Below, one piece after another: positions 53,744 through 64,000 of a stretch of 64,000 nt of DNA. The notes beneath the pieces are model-generated. The model saw nothing but the letters and a program-made list of their open reading frames with translations. It had not been told where the DNA came from and did not search any database. A program made the position numbers and the translations under genes. Every line of letters begins with the position of its first letter. Position 1 is the first letter of the stretch. This DNA comes from Xenoacremonium recifei (lineage: Eukaryota; Ascomycota; Sordariomycetes; Hypocreales; Nectriaceae), in NCBI GenBank assembly GCA_012184525.1, contig WOFQ01000057.1, positions 1 to 64,000 on the forward strand, in the 5' to 3' direction.

Positions 53744-56202
53744 ATGGTAGCGCGAGAATTGGTGGACTTGGAGGCTTGCCCTCAGCGGCCGCCCCTGTTT
53801 GTAGCGCCCCAGCCGCTGGATCCCAAGACCGGACAGGCGATTATCCAGCGCGTGCTGATTGCGAACCGAGGAGAGATTGCCTGTCGAGTGATCGCAACAT
53901 GTCGGCAATTGCAGATCAAGACGGTCGTCATATACGTGGAAGAGTGAGTTTTTGCGAATTTGAATCTATTTTGATTGCTCTTTTAGAGCTTGGTTGACTC
54001 GCAGATAGGGATCTCGGTTCGAGGCACGTAGTCGAAGCCGACGAGGCCATCAGCATTGGAAGCATCGATGACCATGCAGTCAATCCATTTCTCAATATCG
54101 ACCTCCTCATTCGGATGGCTCTCGATACGCAAGCCAGCGCCATTCACCCGGGCTACGGATATCTCAGCGAAAATGCCGATTTTGCGACCCGCGTTCGGGA
54201 AGCCGGGCTCATCTTCATCGGCCCTGGCGCAAGCGCCATGTCAACCCTGGGCGACAAGAGAAGTTCGAAGGCATATTTGCAAGAGCACGCGCCAGACATT
54301 CCCCTCATCCCCGGATTCTCGGGTTCAAGCCAACAAGTCGAAGATTTGCAAAAGGCAGCTACCGAGATCGGGTTCCCGGTCATGCTGAAAGCATCAGCCG
54401 GAGGTGGAGGCAAGGGTATGCGAATTGTTCGCGAGCCATCTCAGCTGCGCGATGAATTGGATCGAGCCCAATCTGAAGCTGCAAGATCATTTGGATCGAG
54501 CGACTGCATTTTGGAAAAGTATGTGGAGAGCAGCAAACACGTTGAGATCCAGATTGTGGGAGACCGTCACGGAAACATGGTCAGCTTCTTTGAGCGAGAC
54601 TGCTCAGTTCAACGACGTCACCAGAAAGTCATTGAGGAGAGTCCCTGTACATTTCTTACAGACGAGACCCGTCGTAAAATGGGTGAGACGGCAGCCAGGA
54701 TCGGCGAGCTTATTGGATATGAGAGTGCGGGAACCGTTGAATTTGTGGTGGATGTCAAAACGTCCAAGTTCTACTTCCTCGAGGTCAACGCCCGTTTGCA
54801 GGTCGAGCATCCTATCACCGAGGAGGTTACAGGTGTTGACCTCGTAGCCTTGCAGCTTTTTGTAGCTGCGGGCGGAAACATGAAGTCGCTCCCAAAGATC
54901 AACTCTCTCGAACAGAGGGGCCATGCTATTGAGTGTCGACTTTGCGCGGAAGATCCCCAGCGGGACTTCTTTCCAGAACAAGGACCACTATATCTTTGGC
55001 GCCCGGCAGATGGTGTTTTAGGTCCTGGAAGAGATGTTCGTTATGAAACAGCTGTCCAGACTGGCTCTACCGTCTCTATTTACTTCGACTCGATGATTGC
55101 CAAGCTAGTCGTCTGGGCTCCAACGCGGACGCTGGCAATCCAGAAATTGGCGGAGGTTTTGGCTCAGACTGCTTGCATTGGCGTGCGAACCAACCAATTG
55201 TTCTTGCAACGATGTTTGCTTCATCCAGCGTTCAAAGACCCAGCTTATAACACCTCCTTCATCCCAACAAATCTTCAACAACTTCTGCAAGGCCCAAACT
55301 CGGCACGGCGTCAGGAGCTGCGAAGTCTGTTCAACATTGTCCCGAGCCTGTTCGTCCGCAAGCTCGGCGAGCATCAGCCGATTATGCCAAAGCGACCTTT
55401 CCAGAGCGTTCGCACTCAATTTCGCAACCAACATCACGACCCAGTGAATATGCATTGCGATGTACTCAGCAGCACCTGGCCTGATGTGCCAGTCGACACG
55501 GAGGAACACAGCCCACAGCCGACGCTGTGTTTATGGGCGCGACCGTCAAACCAGAAACCCGCAAAGAGCGACTGGGTAAAATTGATCCCTGTGGTCGACG
55601 AGGCTTCAAGAATAGAGGCCAAAGACTTGGAAGAGATACCTTCACCAGCCCAAGTCATTTCGCATCAGTACAACACTATCAGCAATAGTCTGAGGCAACT
55701 GAAACTGTCTCCAAATAGCTCTGCCGGCGTAGAGGCAAAGGTCCTCCGGTGGACACCAAACCCGACGACCCTTGACGCATTCGCATCAGCAACGCTGGAG
55801 CTTTCCGTCAATGGGCGGAAAGTCGTGGCTCATTGCGCAACACTGCCTAAGTCTAATTGGTCCTTGGATACCTCTCAAAGCATATTCTGCCACTTCCCTG
55901 ACTTGGGAACCTGGGTCAAGTTTCAGAGAGACAGCTGGCTTTCCTTCATCGAGGGCTGCCGAGCGACCGCGGAGACGCAGAGCAGTCAGGCACAGGGCGA
56001 CATCGCGGCGCCCATGCCTTGTAAGGTCCTCAATGTGTTGAAGAAATTAGGGGATGATGTTGCGGAGGGAGAGACGGTCATGGTAATTGAGAGCATGAAG
56101 ATGGAGGTCACGATCAAGGCTTCCAAGGCTGGTAAATTTGAGACGAGCTGGAAAGCAGGTGATGCTGTCGACGAGGGAAAGATCCTGTGTAAAGTGCATT
56201 AA
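53744..56202 (+). CDS. Acyl-CoA carboxylase alpha subunit (biotin carboxylase plus biotin carrier)
   Basis: Two exons, 53744..53943 and 54009..56202, joined to read YVEED at the junction, 797 aa. Biotin-carboxylase motifs: VLIANRGEIACRVI, IHPGYGYLSENADFA, LKASAGGGGKGMRIV (ATP-grasp glycine loop), RDCSVQRRHQKVIEESP, FLEVNARLQVEHPITEEVTG and AIECRLCAEDP. A BT-like middle region follows, and the carrier domain near the C-terminus has VIESMKMEV with the biotinylated lysine. This is the methylcrotonyl/geranyl-CoA carboxylase alpha type, about 70-100 residues longer than usual owing to an N-terminal extension (about 35 residues before IIQRVLIANRG) and middle insertions. No typical presequence, and the C-terminus KVH is not a PTS1. 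It partners the beta subunit just upstream. Confidence 0.94.
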
Positions 56203-56683
56203 AGAGCTTGTTCTTGTCAGTATAGATCCGCCGTTGTAGGCCAGTGTGAAATGGGCTGTAAATTCTTAGAATTAGAGACAGGGGATTCGTTACGAATCTT
56301 AGCGCCTCCGTGGTTCATAGAGAAACTCATATCAAGACAGTGAGTATTCCATTACCTTAAGGTACTTTTGCTTGTGACAACGCACTATCACATCCCCCGT
56401 CAACACTTCAATATCTTCTCACCACGTTTCAAGCATTCTCAGTCCTCTCGGGTAGGCTGCAAATCCCTGCAACTAGGACCTAACTGTCGGGACTCCCGGA
56501 GATCGGGCCACTTGCTTCTCTGGGTAAAACCTCAGGAGTGGGGATGGAATCAAGGCAAAACGGGTCTCAAGGATCTTAAGCGTCAGCAACTCAACAAAAC
56601 TCTGGAATATTATCCCGTCCTTATTCTCACTTCAATTTGAAACCATTGTTACTTCTTCATCATTTGTCGGTTCAGCAAAAAAC
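56203..56683. other. Intergenic, promoter of DUF829 gene
   Basis: About 480 bases. A wider inverted pair, CGG-GACTC-CCG, lies at about 56488-56498, but no CGG(A/T)CCG. Confidence 0.5.
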
Positions 56684-57538
56684 ATGGCTCCTCTTCAGAT
56701 TCCCGGATTCACGCCCCTTTCAGACCAGGTCTTCGAGCGGAAGTCAGGGTTAACAACTACGCCGAATCCCGATCACCCCAATGCCGTTATCATCTTTGGA
56801 TGGGGAGACGGACTTCCCAAGCATGTCTTGAAATATGCTGATGGCTATCAAGCCTTGTTCCCTCACACCGACCTGATCGTGGTCCTCTCCCCTATTCTCA
56901 AGGCCATTTGGTCGGATCTACCAGACAGATCCAACGCCATGGGGGTCGTTGTCGATGCTATCTTCGGCTCAGAACCTCACCAAGATTCGAAAATCCTCCT
57001 CCATACGATGTCAAATGCGGGCGGCATCAACTGTGCAGCGACTCTCCACCGGTATCGCGAGCAGTTCGGACAGCCAATGCCTCATCAGCTTCTGGTCTTG
57101 GACTCGACACCCGGCACGCCATACTTCACTTTCGCTACCATGAAGAAGTGGTCAAGAGCGATGGCTCTGGGAACTGCGTCGTACTTCCCTTGGCCATTTT
57201 TCATCACTCAAGGTATTTGGGCTGTCTTCTTGGCAGCACATCGCTTGCTGGAGAACGTTATTGGCCGAGAGAGTGCCTCCATCTTTAGTAGCGTGGCCAT
57301 CAACAGCGAGGAGTTCTCAGACAAGGCCGCACAACGACTGTATCTCTACAGCAAGGAGGACGATCTAATTGGATGGGACGATATCGAGAAGCACGCAGCG
57401 GAGGCTAAGGAGAAAGGTTATGACACCGACGGCTATATGTTCGAAGGTAGTGGACATGTCGGTCATATGCGAATGTTCCCTGAGAAGTATTGGTCCTCAA
57501 TTCAGCAGGCCTGGAAGGATGCAATTGCTTCGGAGTAA
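56684..57538 (+). CDS. DUF829/TMEM53-PaxU-like alpha/beta hydrolase
   Basis: Single exon, 284 aa. The fold start is NAVIIFGWGDGLPKHVLKYADGYQALFP, the nucleophile region LLHTMSNAGGINCA (S in M-S-N-A-G), and the late part EEFSDKAAQRLYLYSKEDDLIGWDDIEKHA gives the acidic residue. GSGHVGHMRMFPEKYW holds the histidine, so a Ser-Asp-His triad is plausible. The family includes PaxU of fungal indole-diterpene clusters and animal TMEM53, and its enzymatic role is not settled. It lies 480 bases after the carboxylase alpha gene in the same direction, but without the shared CGG(A/T)CCG motif, so membership in that cluster is doubtful. Confidence 0.85.
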   Translation: MAPLQIPGFTPLSDQVFERKSGLTTTPNPDHPNAVIIFGWGDGLPKHVLKYADGYQALFPHTDLIVVLSPILKAIWSDLPDRSNAMGVVVDAIFGSEPHQDSKILLHTMSNAGGINCAATLHRYREQFGQPMPHQLLVLDSTPGTPYFTFATMKKWSRAMALGTASYFPWPFFITQGIWAVFLAAHRLLENVIGRESASIFSSVAINSEEFSDKAAQRLYLYSKEDDLIGWDDIEKHAAEAKEKGYDTDGYMFEGSGHVGHMRMFPEKYWSSIQQAWKDAIASE

Positions 57539-58106
57539 ACGTCTGTGGAGTGATGAACGCTGACAAGAAGGGTGAGACTTGTTCTATGAAGACCGGCGCA
57601 GCGCATTATTCGAAATAATCATGTTATAATAGATACCTAGAGTTAGATAGCTGATAGAAGTGATTTTGATCCACATGAAGTTGACGGCATTGTTCCGATT
57701 CTGGAGGTACCCGTCAAGGCTGTCAGTAGTCTCATGAAATGTTGGGGCTTCTATTTTCCGTTAAATCCCCGTCGGGCTTTAGACTTGAGGCTGAGGACGG
57801 CGATACTTCCTGTTTAGGTTGGACCAGCACAGTCCCGTCAGCAATGCCTCGGCTTGTCCACGTAGCACTCGAGTGCCTAGACACGGGATTCCTGAGACTC
57901 CGTTGAACGAGAAAACATGGGTTTCTTGAGGTGACAGTCATAGGTACCTCGACTGACTTGGTAATTTGCGCGGAAGACATTATATGCATTTTAGCGACAA
58001 AAATTCTACAAGCCCTCGCATGACTCGTGCAGTGAATTTCCACAGCGGATCATTCCCGGCCGGAATTTGGCTTCTCTTTAGAATCCAGGCCCCCTAATAA
58101 ACAGCC
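57539..58106. other. Convergent 3' region
   Basis: About 570 bases. Nothing recognised. Confidence 0.5.
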
Positions 58107-60689
58107 TTAGACATTCATCGTTCCAGCAACCTGCAGCTGAAGATGTTCTACCACCCCATGCTCTGTTTCCGTCTGACCCGGAAGCTGACTGACAACACTG
58201 ACTGGGTTGCTGAGGTTTAATTGGATGATCTTCTCACCCTTTTCTCCAATTGTCCATGACACGCTGGCGACGATATCCTTACCCAGAGCTACCTTAGCGT
58301 CAATGGCACTACTTAGGTGTACCCGTGGCTTGAACAGTATCTTCTTTGAACCAGGAGATATGGGTTGAACACCTGCCAACTCCGTACAGTATTCATACAC
58401 AGGCACACTTCCCCAGGCATGACAGTCCGAGCGCTGTCGCACGTCATCCTCTTCCCAGGTCGAGAGATTGTGTTGCAACATTCGCCTCCAAGGGTCCCAG
58501 ACAGTCGCCCAGTAAGCTTCATAGGCTTCATCTTCTGCAAGAGCAAATGCACGCAGCGCATAGAATTGCATGACATAAGAACATTTGGAGAAGCTTGGAT
58601 TTCCAAATGACTCCTTTAGTAGGCGCGCTGCGTCTGCCTGGGGTGCTGCCCCGGCGAGAACGGCGAATACCTGGCAGTGCTGAGAGTATGCTAACTCTTC
58701 AGCAATATCTGAGGTCGAGTCTGTGAAAAACTTCCCGTCGTAGCAGTGTTTTCGGACTGCATCCAGAAGGGATGATGCTCGCGCTTCGTATTCATTTGCG
58801 TAACCAGGCCGCCCAACGTCGCGGACGAGCTTGGCCGCTTTCTTCAGCACCCAGGCGTAAAGCAGGCTGAAGAATGTATGGCGATTTGATGCTCGGCCAG
58901 AAGTTGGCACTCCCTTATCCGGATGCGTCTCTGTCGCGCCCCAAGTCGTCACCCAGTCAACGTATTGCCACACATCTTCTGGGAAGCCGCTCACGAGACC
59001 CAGCTCATCAACGTGAGAGTCGTAGAACTCGAACACGCCGTCGATTCTTGGTAGGAAGGAGCGAGCATACGCTGTGTCCCCAAAATACAGATGGTGGTCG
59101 CAGATCTGGAGAATCCAGTAAAGTGAGAAGCCGGCGATGATCTGCGGAACGTGTGAAGGGAATCGGGATTGCGTGAGACCTTCGCTTGTAATGGACGCGG
59201 CAAAGTTTGTAATGGCTTGTCGCATCAACCGATCGTCGCCGGAAAGGAGGTAGTGAAATAGGCCCACGGAACGAGAGTCGCCTGAGTATCTACTTAGAGT
59301 TAGTATTTGCTGACATAGAATCAAGATCATCTCCGGAACCTACTGTAGTTGCTCGTAGAAGGGACAATCCGAATAGCCATCAAACATGCAGTTGCGCATG
59401 GTTCGAATTGATACATCCCAAATCCTTTGGCTGTTTGCATCACCTGGCTCGCTCCAGCTTGCCTTCACGTCTAGAGGATAGTTCACTTGGGTGGCCTTGA
59501 GCGACACAAAGTCTACAGGTTCAGACCCAACAGAGATCTCGAGGCGGATCAAGCGAAATGTCCGGAACCAATATGGCTCATAGATGGTCGTTTCTTTATC
59601 AGAAATGTCCAGGACCACCTCGTCAAACGGGCCAATGAGGTGTCCATTGTCGGCATCCAAACGATCAGCCTTCGTGCGGAAGAAGGGGTACGCTCGAGGC
59701 TCAAGCTCATAGCCTTCTGAGTACATGGCTTTGAGCTTTATCTGCGAGTTCTTTGAGGCTTTGAAAGCCCATTGTAAAAATGCCGTGGAATGGACGTCTG
59801 CTTGTAGATCTAGAACATGTGAGGACATGGCCGGGAGTTTAAGTGGTTGTTCATCAACTAGAAGAGCATTCCATGTCGAGAGATCCAGGGGGCTATTGCA
59901 AGCTCGGATGGTGCTAACGCCCACATGAGTCTGTTCGGGCATCGGGATCGCCCTTCTGCGCAGTCTCCAGGGAAGCAATTCACCGTTTAGGCCTTTGAAA
60001 TTGTACATCAACGGTGTCTCAGAGGGCCGCTCGGTCTGTGGTGTGATTCTTTCGTTGATCTAGGGGTCGGAAAGTCTGACATCAGCGCCGTTAAATTTCA
60101 TTGCGCATGGTTGGATGCTTACATGGAGGAACACATCATCAATCAAGCCTGTAGGAAAGAGTATCTTGTTGTCAATCTGTGCCAGCCACCCCTCTGTTGA
60201 CTTGATATGGAGGGTCTTTTCTTCAGTCTCAATGCTTCCCACAACTGTCAAGCCAGGAGTAGATGTTCTTTCGAAAGGCATACCCCCTCGGGATGATGCG
60301 AAATATCGAATTACCAGGAACTTGAGCTCATTGACTCCGAGCTTAAGGTATGGAGCAACGTCAAGCTCGTCGTAGTACCAGACCAAGGGGCTACTCCTTG
60401 CCGGCCCGACGGCAACATGGCTTCCATTGACATAGAGTTTGTAGCGTGTGTCCGCGGAGAACCGAAGGATGGCCCGGGACGGCTTGCCGGACAGGCTGAG
60501 CTGGTGGGTGAACTTGACGACGCGGGCAGCAGTATTTTCAGTAGAAGAGTCAACCCAATCCTTGACCCATATCCAGTTCGCTTGGAGGTCGTTAACGACC
60601 TAATAGAGCATGTTAGAAAGACACGTTCAGGTGGACAGTGCAGTCGGAGGGGTAGGGGAATGTACCCGTTGCTCTTCAGCCGAGACCAT
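58107..60689 (-). CDS. GH78-like alpha-L-rhamnosidase family protein
   Basis: Four exons close in frame: 60689..60666, 60599..60123, 60059..59344 and 59289..58107, 799 aa. The N-terminal beta-sandwich has ANWIWVKDWVDSS and RFSADTRYKLYVNGSHVAVGPAR. The (alpha/alpha)6 catalytic barrel has the family signature DGYSDCPFYEQLQYSGDSR, containing the general-acid region (D-C-P-x-Y-E-Q-L-x-Y-x-G-D). Later marks are SGFPEDVWQYVDWVTTW and SDCHAWGSVPVYEY. No signal peptide is seen, so it is probably cytosolic and acts on imported oligosaccharides or glycosides. It diverges from a sugar-transporter gene, a pairing that fits uptake plus hydrolysis. The 24-nt first exon is the least certain part. Confidence 0.9.
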
Positions 60690-62787
60690 CTTCCGAGAAG
60701 GGATTAACGCAATATGAGTAGTGCAGGGGTTCAGTAGTGGCGATGTCAGCGATATAAAAGCTCTTGAGCTTCACAACGAGGTATCACTTCATCGAAGAAT
60801 CTGGCCATTTTGCGACATGAGCCGCTCGTTTCCGGTCCAAAGAGGGGTTCATCAAACTTCGGGCTATTTGCGACCGAGAAATCCAGTAAAACATGGGGAA
60901 CTTGACAAGCCAGCAAAGTTCCGGACAAGTCTCCGGTTGGAATCGGACAGCTATCCGGGCTAAATGATCCCCTCTGCGAGACTGCAATCAAGTGAAACGA
61001 ACAGCACAAGAACACCGTTGTGCGTCCTGTTATATGGAAATCAATCATCAATGTGACATCTCATTCGTGCGCATGAGCAAGCCCCTATCAGATTGCTCGG
61101 AATGGTACAGTAAACGCAAGCTTGGGAGAGCAGGGCTGATTAGTGGAGGCGGCGTCTCATTTGAGCGCCTAAAACTGGCACCGTGATGACGATCTGGTGC
61201 ATCATTACTGGATGGGAAGTGCAGGTTTCCAGGGATTGGATGCAATGCAACCAACCTGCCTGTCGAACTGGTCGTTAGTGGAAGCTGGAGAAGGGAACAA
61301 ATGTTGTCGAGGTACTTCGTAGTGAGGACCCTGTTCAGTGGCGCACTCCTCTATATTTACTTGGTAGACCTGCCAAAGTCCCTCTTTTCGTCCGGAGTGA
61401 ACTCCGACCAGGAGCTTCAACCAGCTGGTTGCCAACAGAAAACACCATAATTTGAGCCCATTTATGAAGGGAATCAATTGACGGCGTTTATTCCATTCAT
61501 AGCCATTAGCACTAATTGTCTGAATACAGGATTGGAGCAAAAGGTGGTTGGCCTGTTGTCGTCTCTATTGAAGAAATAATAATTCTACGCAGGAAGGCAC
61601 AGCGGATCCAATAATACATAGCTTGAAATAGACACCTCATCTGGAAGTTCAAGAATTCAAGGGATAATGAAAGCACCTAAGGTCTCCTCATCGCCGTATT
61701 GTGTGAGGATGGTGTCCCGTAGACGGGAACAGCGGGTGATGCTCGTTTGCATACAATCGGCTACGCATTCAGGCCGATCTCTACCGAGATCAATCTAGAA
61801 TCAATTGTCGGTCAATATTGAACCGAGCACGACTGCTTTGATGACTACAGAGCCTCAATCGGTAGAGATGCTGCCGAAAAATAGGAGGGAAACCTCTAAT
61901 GTAGTCATGCAAAGCTGGCCCACGTCTGGTAAGCGTGATACTGATCTGGGGTTTGACAGCAGCGCACAACGAAAGACTGGGGTAATTCAAGCTATTGATT
62001 CACCAAGTGAAGGATGGTCGGACTTGTGTCCGATGATCTTGTCGTCGTCACTTGATGCGCGTTCTGGGATGGAATTCAGGGCGCAAAAAGCACTGTCTCC
62101 GCGTCGACGTCTACCGAGGCGAATAGGAAGGGGAAAAAAAACTACAAGTCCTGAATAGTCTTGACGAAGGATTTGACCTAGATATTGATGTAGCTATCGC
62201 TTACTATATATCCCTGCAATTCCTGCAACCTCGAGTTCCCCGCATGAACCTATCTTTGCGATTCAACGCTGCACTCAGCCTATTGACCGCTTATCACATA
62301 CCTGCTATAGGTAGCGTTACTGTAAAGCCAGATCTAGGACACATGTCCGGCTCTAGCTCCCGCCATCGGATGCAACTCTCCCGAAACTCGCTCTAAACGA
62401 GTAAATTCGCCGCTCTTTGCACCGACAATGGCTCGTTACGAGACAGACTTTACCCCAGACGAATGAGACCCCGCACACTAAGTCTCTGACTTCGTACGTG
62501 ACCTTGATTCCGCACATTTGTTGCTAGCATTTGTGGGGGTCCCAGAGTCACCCCCAGTCCCCAGACTATGGACAGGCGGAAGTCTGCCGACATCTGGGGT
62601 GTTTAGTGGCGGAAAGTGGAAGATTTCTCTCCCGTCGCGGTGCCAGACTTCTGGCGGCTCCCGGATTGCGGATATATAGCCCTGCCCTCCCTCCGCTCCC
62701 CGCCCAGGAGAAGAATTCAAGCCTGCCTCTTTATCTACGACTTCTTTGGAACTTGAAAGGTGTCCCGCCACCAAGACTTCCGTCAAG
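60690..62787. promoter_or_regulatory. About 2.1-kb divergent intergenic region
   Basis: Between the rhamnosidase-like and sugar-transporter genes. A 105-codon open frame from ATG 61841 has no recognisable content, and I do not call it. An inverted 10-mer (ATCTCTACCG and its complement, near 61778 and 61859) lies upstream of it. Confidence 0.5.
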
Positions 62788-64000
62788 ATGGAGCAGACGA
62801 ACAAAGCCCAGACCGAGACCATCGAGCGTGCCACAACCGAGGATGTCCAGAACACCATCGCGAAGGGCGGCGTGCCGCTCATGCGCACGAAGGAGGATGA
62901 CCTACCTGTCTGGAAGAGTGTTCTCAGATTCAAATTACTGGGCATGATCGCGATGGGTGCGGCGTTTAGTGCGTCGCTGGATGGATATCGTACGTTGTAC
63001 TCTTGCGTCGAGACCGCGCCATTTTCGACCAATGATTGCTAACACGTCGCATGATAGAAATCAATTTGAACGGTGGAATCGTCTCGAACAAAGGCTTCAT
63101 CCGGCAGATGGCTAACCCTGGCACGACTATCATCGACGCCAAATACGTCTCGGCTTGGGGCGGAATCCAATCAGCTGGACAGACTATTGGTCAAGTGGTA
63201 CGTGGTTAAGAAGAAGGAGATGTTCTTCTGAACCCATGAGAACCATTGCTAATATTACTACTGCAAATAGTTCTTGCAGTTTGCCACAGAGCGCTTGGGT
63301 CGCAAGATCGCCTTGTACATCATCTGGATTACCCTGACACTGGTAAGTGATTCTGATGAGATAAACATTATAGTGATTAAGGCTAATAAGTCCATCAGAG
63401 CATCTTCATTGAAACCTTTGCTACGCGCTGGGACCATTGGCTGGTTGCAAAGCTCTTTTCGGGCATGGGTGTTGGCATGTTGCAGTCTACCCTGCCTCTC
63501 TACCTGTCCGAGATCGCACCCACTCAGTTGCGTGGATTTTTCATCAACGCGTATAGTTTGTAAGTTTCAGATCTCTCATATTACCCAACTGGTACTAATA
63601 CTTGCGTCCCTTAGCTGGTTTGTCATCGGTCAGCTCTTTGCTTCAGTCGCCCTCAACCAGCTCAATGCTTCCGACCCCTACGATTTCCGCACGGCTATTT
63701 ACACTCAGGTAAGTTTCAAACGCCAAATTGTCCCTACGGCTCGTTTCAAATGAGCTAACAAGATGTTCTATAGTGGGGAATGATTGGCGCGTTGGCCGTC
63801 ATATTCGTCCTTCTTCCTGAATCTCCATGGTGGCTAGTCAGCAAGGACAAGACCGATAAGGCTGCAAAGGTTTTGACCCTCTGCCATGGACATCTTGAAG
63901 GATACAATGTTGAGGAACAAATTGTACCAAACTCTCCCCCACAAAACCAGCTGGATGGATATGCTGACAAGTTACCCAGAGTGTAATGAAAGCCACAGTC
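62788..64000 (+). CDS. MFS sugar transporter, N-terminal part (continues past window)
   Basis: Seven exons are visible: 62788..62989, 63058..63197, 63271..63342, 63399..63559, 63615..63708, 63774..63923 and 63980..64000 (open at the window end). The cytosolic N-terminus leads to TM1 FKLLGMIAMGAAFSASLDGYQ, a short loop, and GIQSAGQTIGQV (TM2). Then ERLGRKIALYIIWITLTL (the GR-K motif of sugar porters), AKLFSGMGVGMLQSTLPLYLSEIAPTQLRGFF (sugar-transport signature PLYLSEIAPxxLRG) and LPESPWWLVSKDKTDKA (PESPxxL motif). The last frame was chosen because it restores VMKATV after a GTACCA..CCCAG intron. It is a 12-helix plasma-membrane H+/sugar symporter of the maltose/lactose/hexose type. Confidence 0.9.

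Noticed and set aside
56488..56498. CGG-N5-CCG before the DUF829 gene as part of the cluster regulon
   Set aside because: The spacing differs from the one-base spacer shared by the eight cluster sites.
61841..62158. 105-codon open frame between the rhamnosidase and the transporter
   Set aside because: No domain, signal or splice support.
1..64000. tRNA, rRNA or transposase genes
   Set aside because: No cloverleaf-like T-arm context, rRNA core, inverted terminal repeats or transposase motifs were noticed by eye. A dedicated scan could still find some.

Overview
This is protein-rich DNA from a filamentous ascomycete (Pezizomycotina, plausibly a Sordariomycete of the Fusarium type). Genes carry short GT..AG introns of about 50-80 nt with CTAAC/CTGAC-like branch sites. 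Seven or more fungus-specific families are present (Zn2Cys6 regulators, NACHT-ankyrin, WSC, DHA2-type MFS, GH78-like). There are no operons and no rRNA or tRNA genes that I can see. The lineage below Pezizomycotina is an inference. All exon models were built by eye from splice sites and reading frame, and most close exactly in frame.

Layout. 0-1 kb: 3' part of a TPR-repeat gene made of near-identical 126-bp units. 1.4-3.4 kb: NmrA-like reductase and HAD phosphatase. 4.1-9.1 kb: DHA2 drug transporter diverging from a Zn2Cys6 regulator. 10.0-11.1 kb: an unusual small gene encoding an isolated dynein stalk/microtubule-binding domain. 11.7-13.9 kb: NACHT-ankyrin protein. 13.9-18.0 kb: no supported gene. 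18.0-31.8 kb: Zn2Cys6 regulator, secreted amidohydrolase, FAD monooxygenase, methyltransferase-like protein, a broken hypothetical gene, deaminase, WSC protein, carboxylesterase, SDR. 32.3-40.9 kb: two Zn2Cys6 regulators around a P450, a relic FAD monooxygenase in AT-rich DNA, and a small membrane protein. 58.1-64.0 kb: GH78-like rhamnosidase diverging from a sugar transporter that runs off the window.

The most interesting block is 41.3-56.2 kb. It encodes an acyl-CoA synthetase, an acyl-CoA dehydrogenase, both subunits of a methylcrotonyl/geranyl-CoA-type biotin carboxylase, and one polypeptide that fuses an HMG-CoA-lyase-like domain to an enoyl-CoA-hydratase domain, plus a Zn2Cys6 regulator. 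In order these are the steps of leucine (isovaleryl-CoA) or acyclic-isoprenoid breakdown. Three of the five enzymes end in peroxisomal targeting tripeptides (SKL, SKL, ARL), and none that I read has an obvious mitochondrial presequence. All four promoter regions that serve the five enzyme genes contain the palindrome CGG(A/T)CCG: eight copies in about 2.2 kb. I read this as a co-regulated, probably peroxisomal version of a pathway usually placed in mitochondria.
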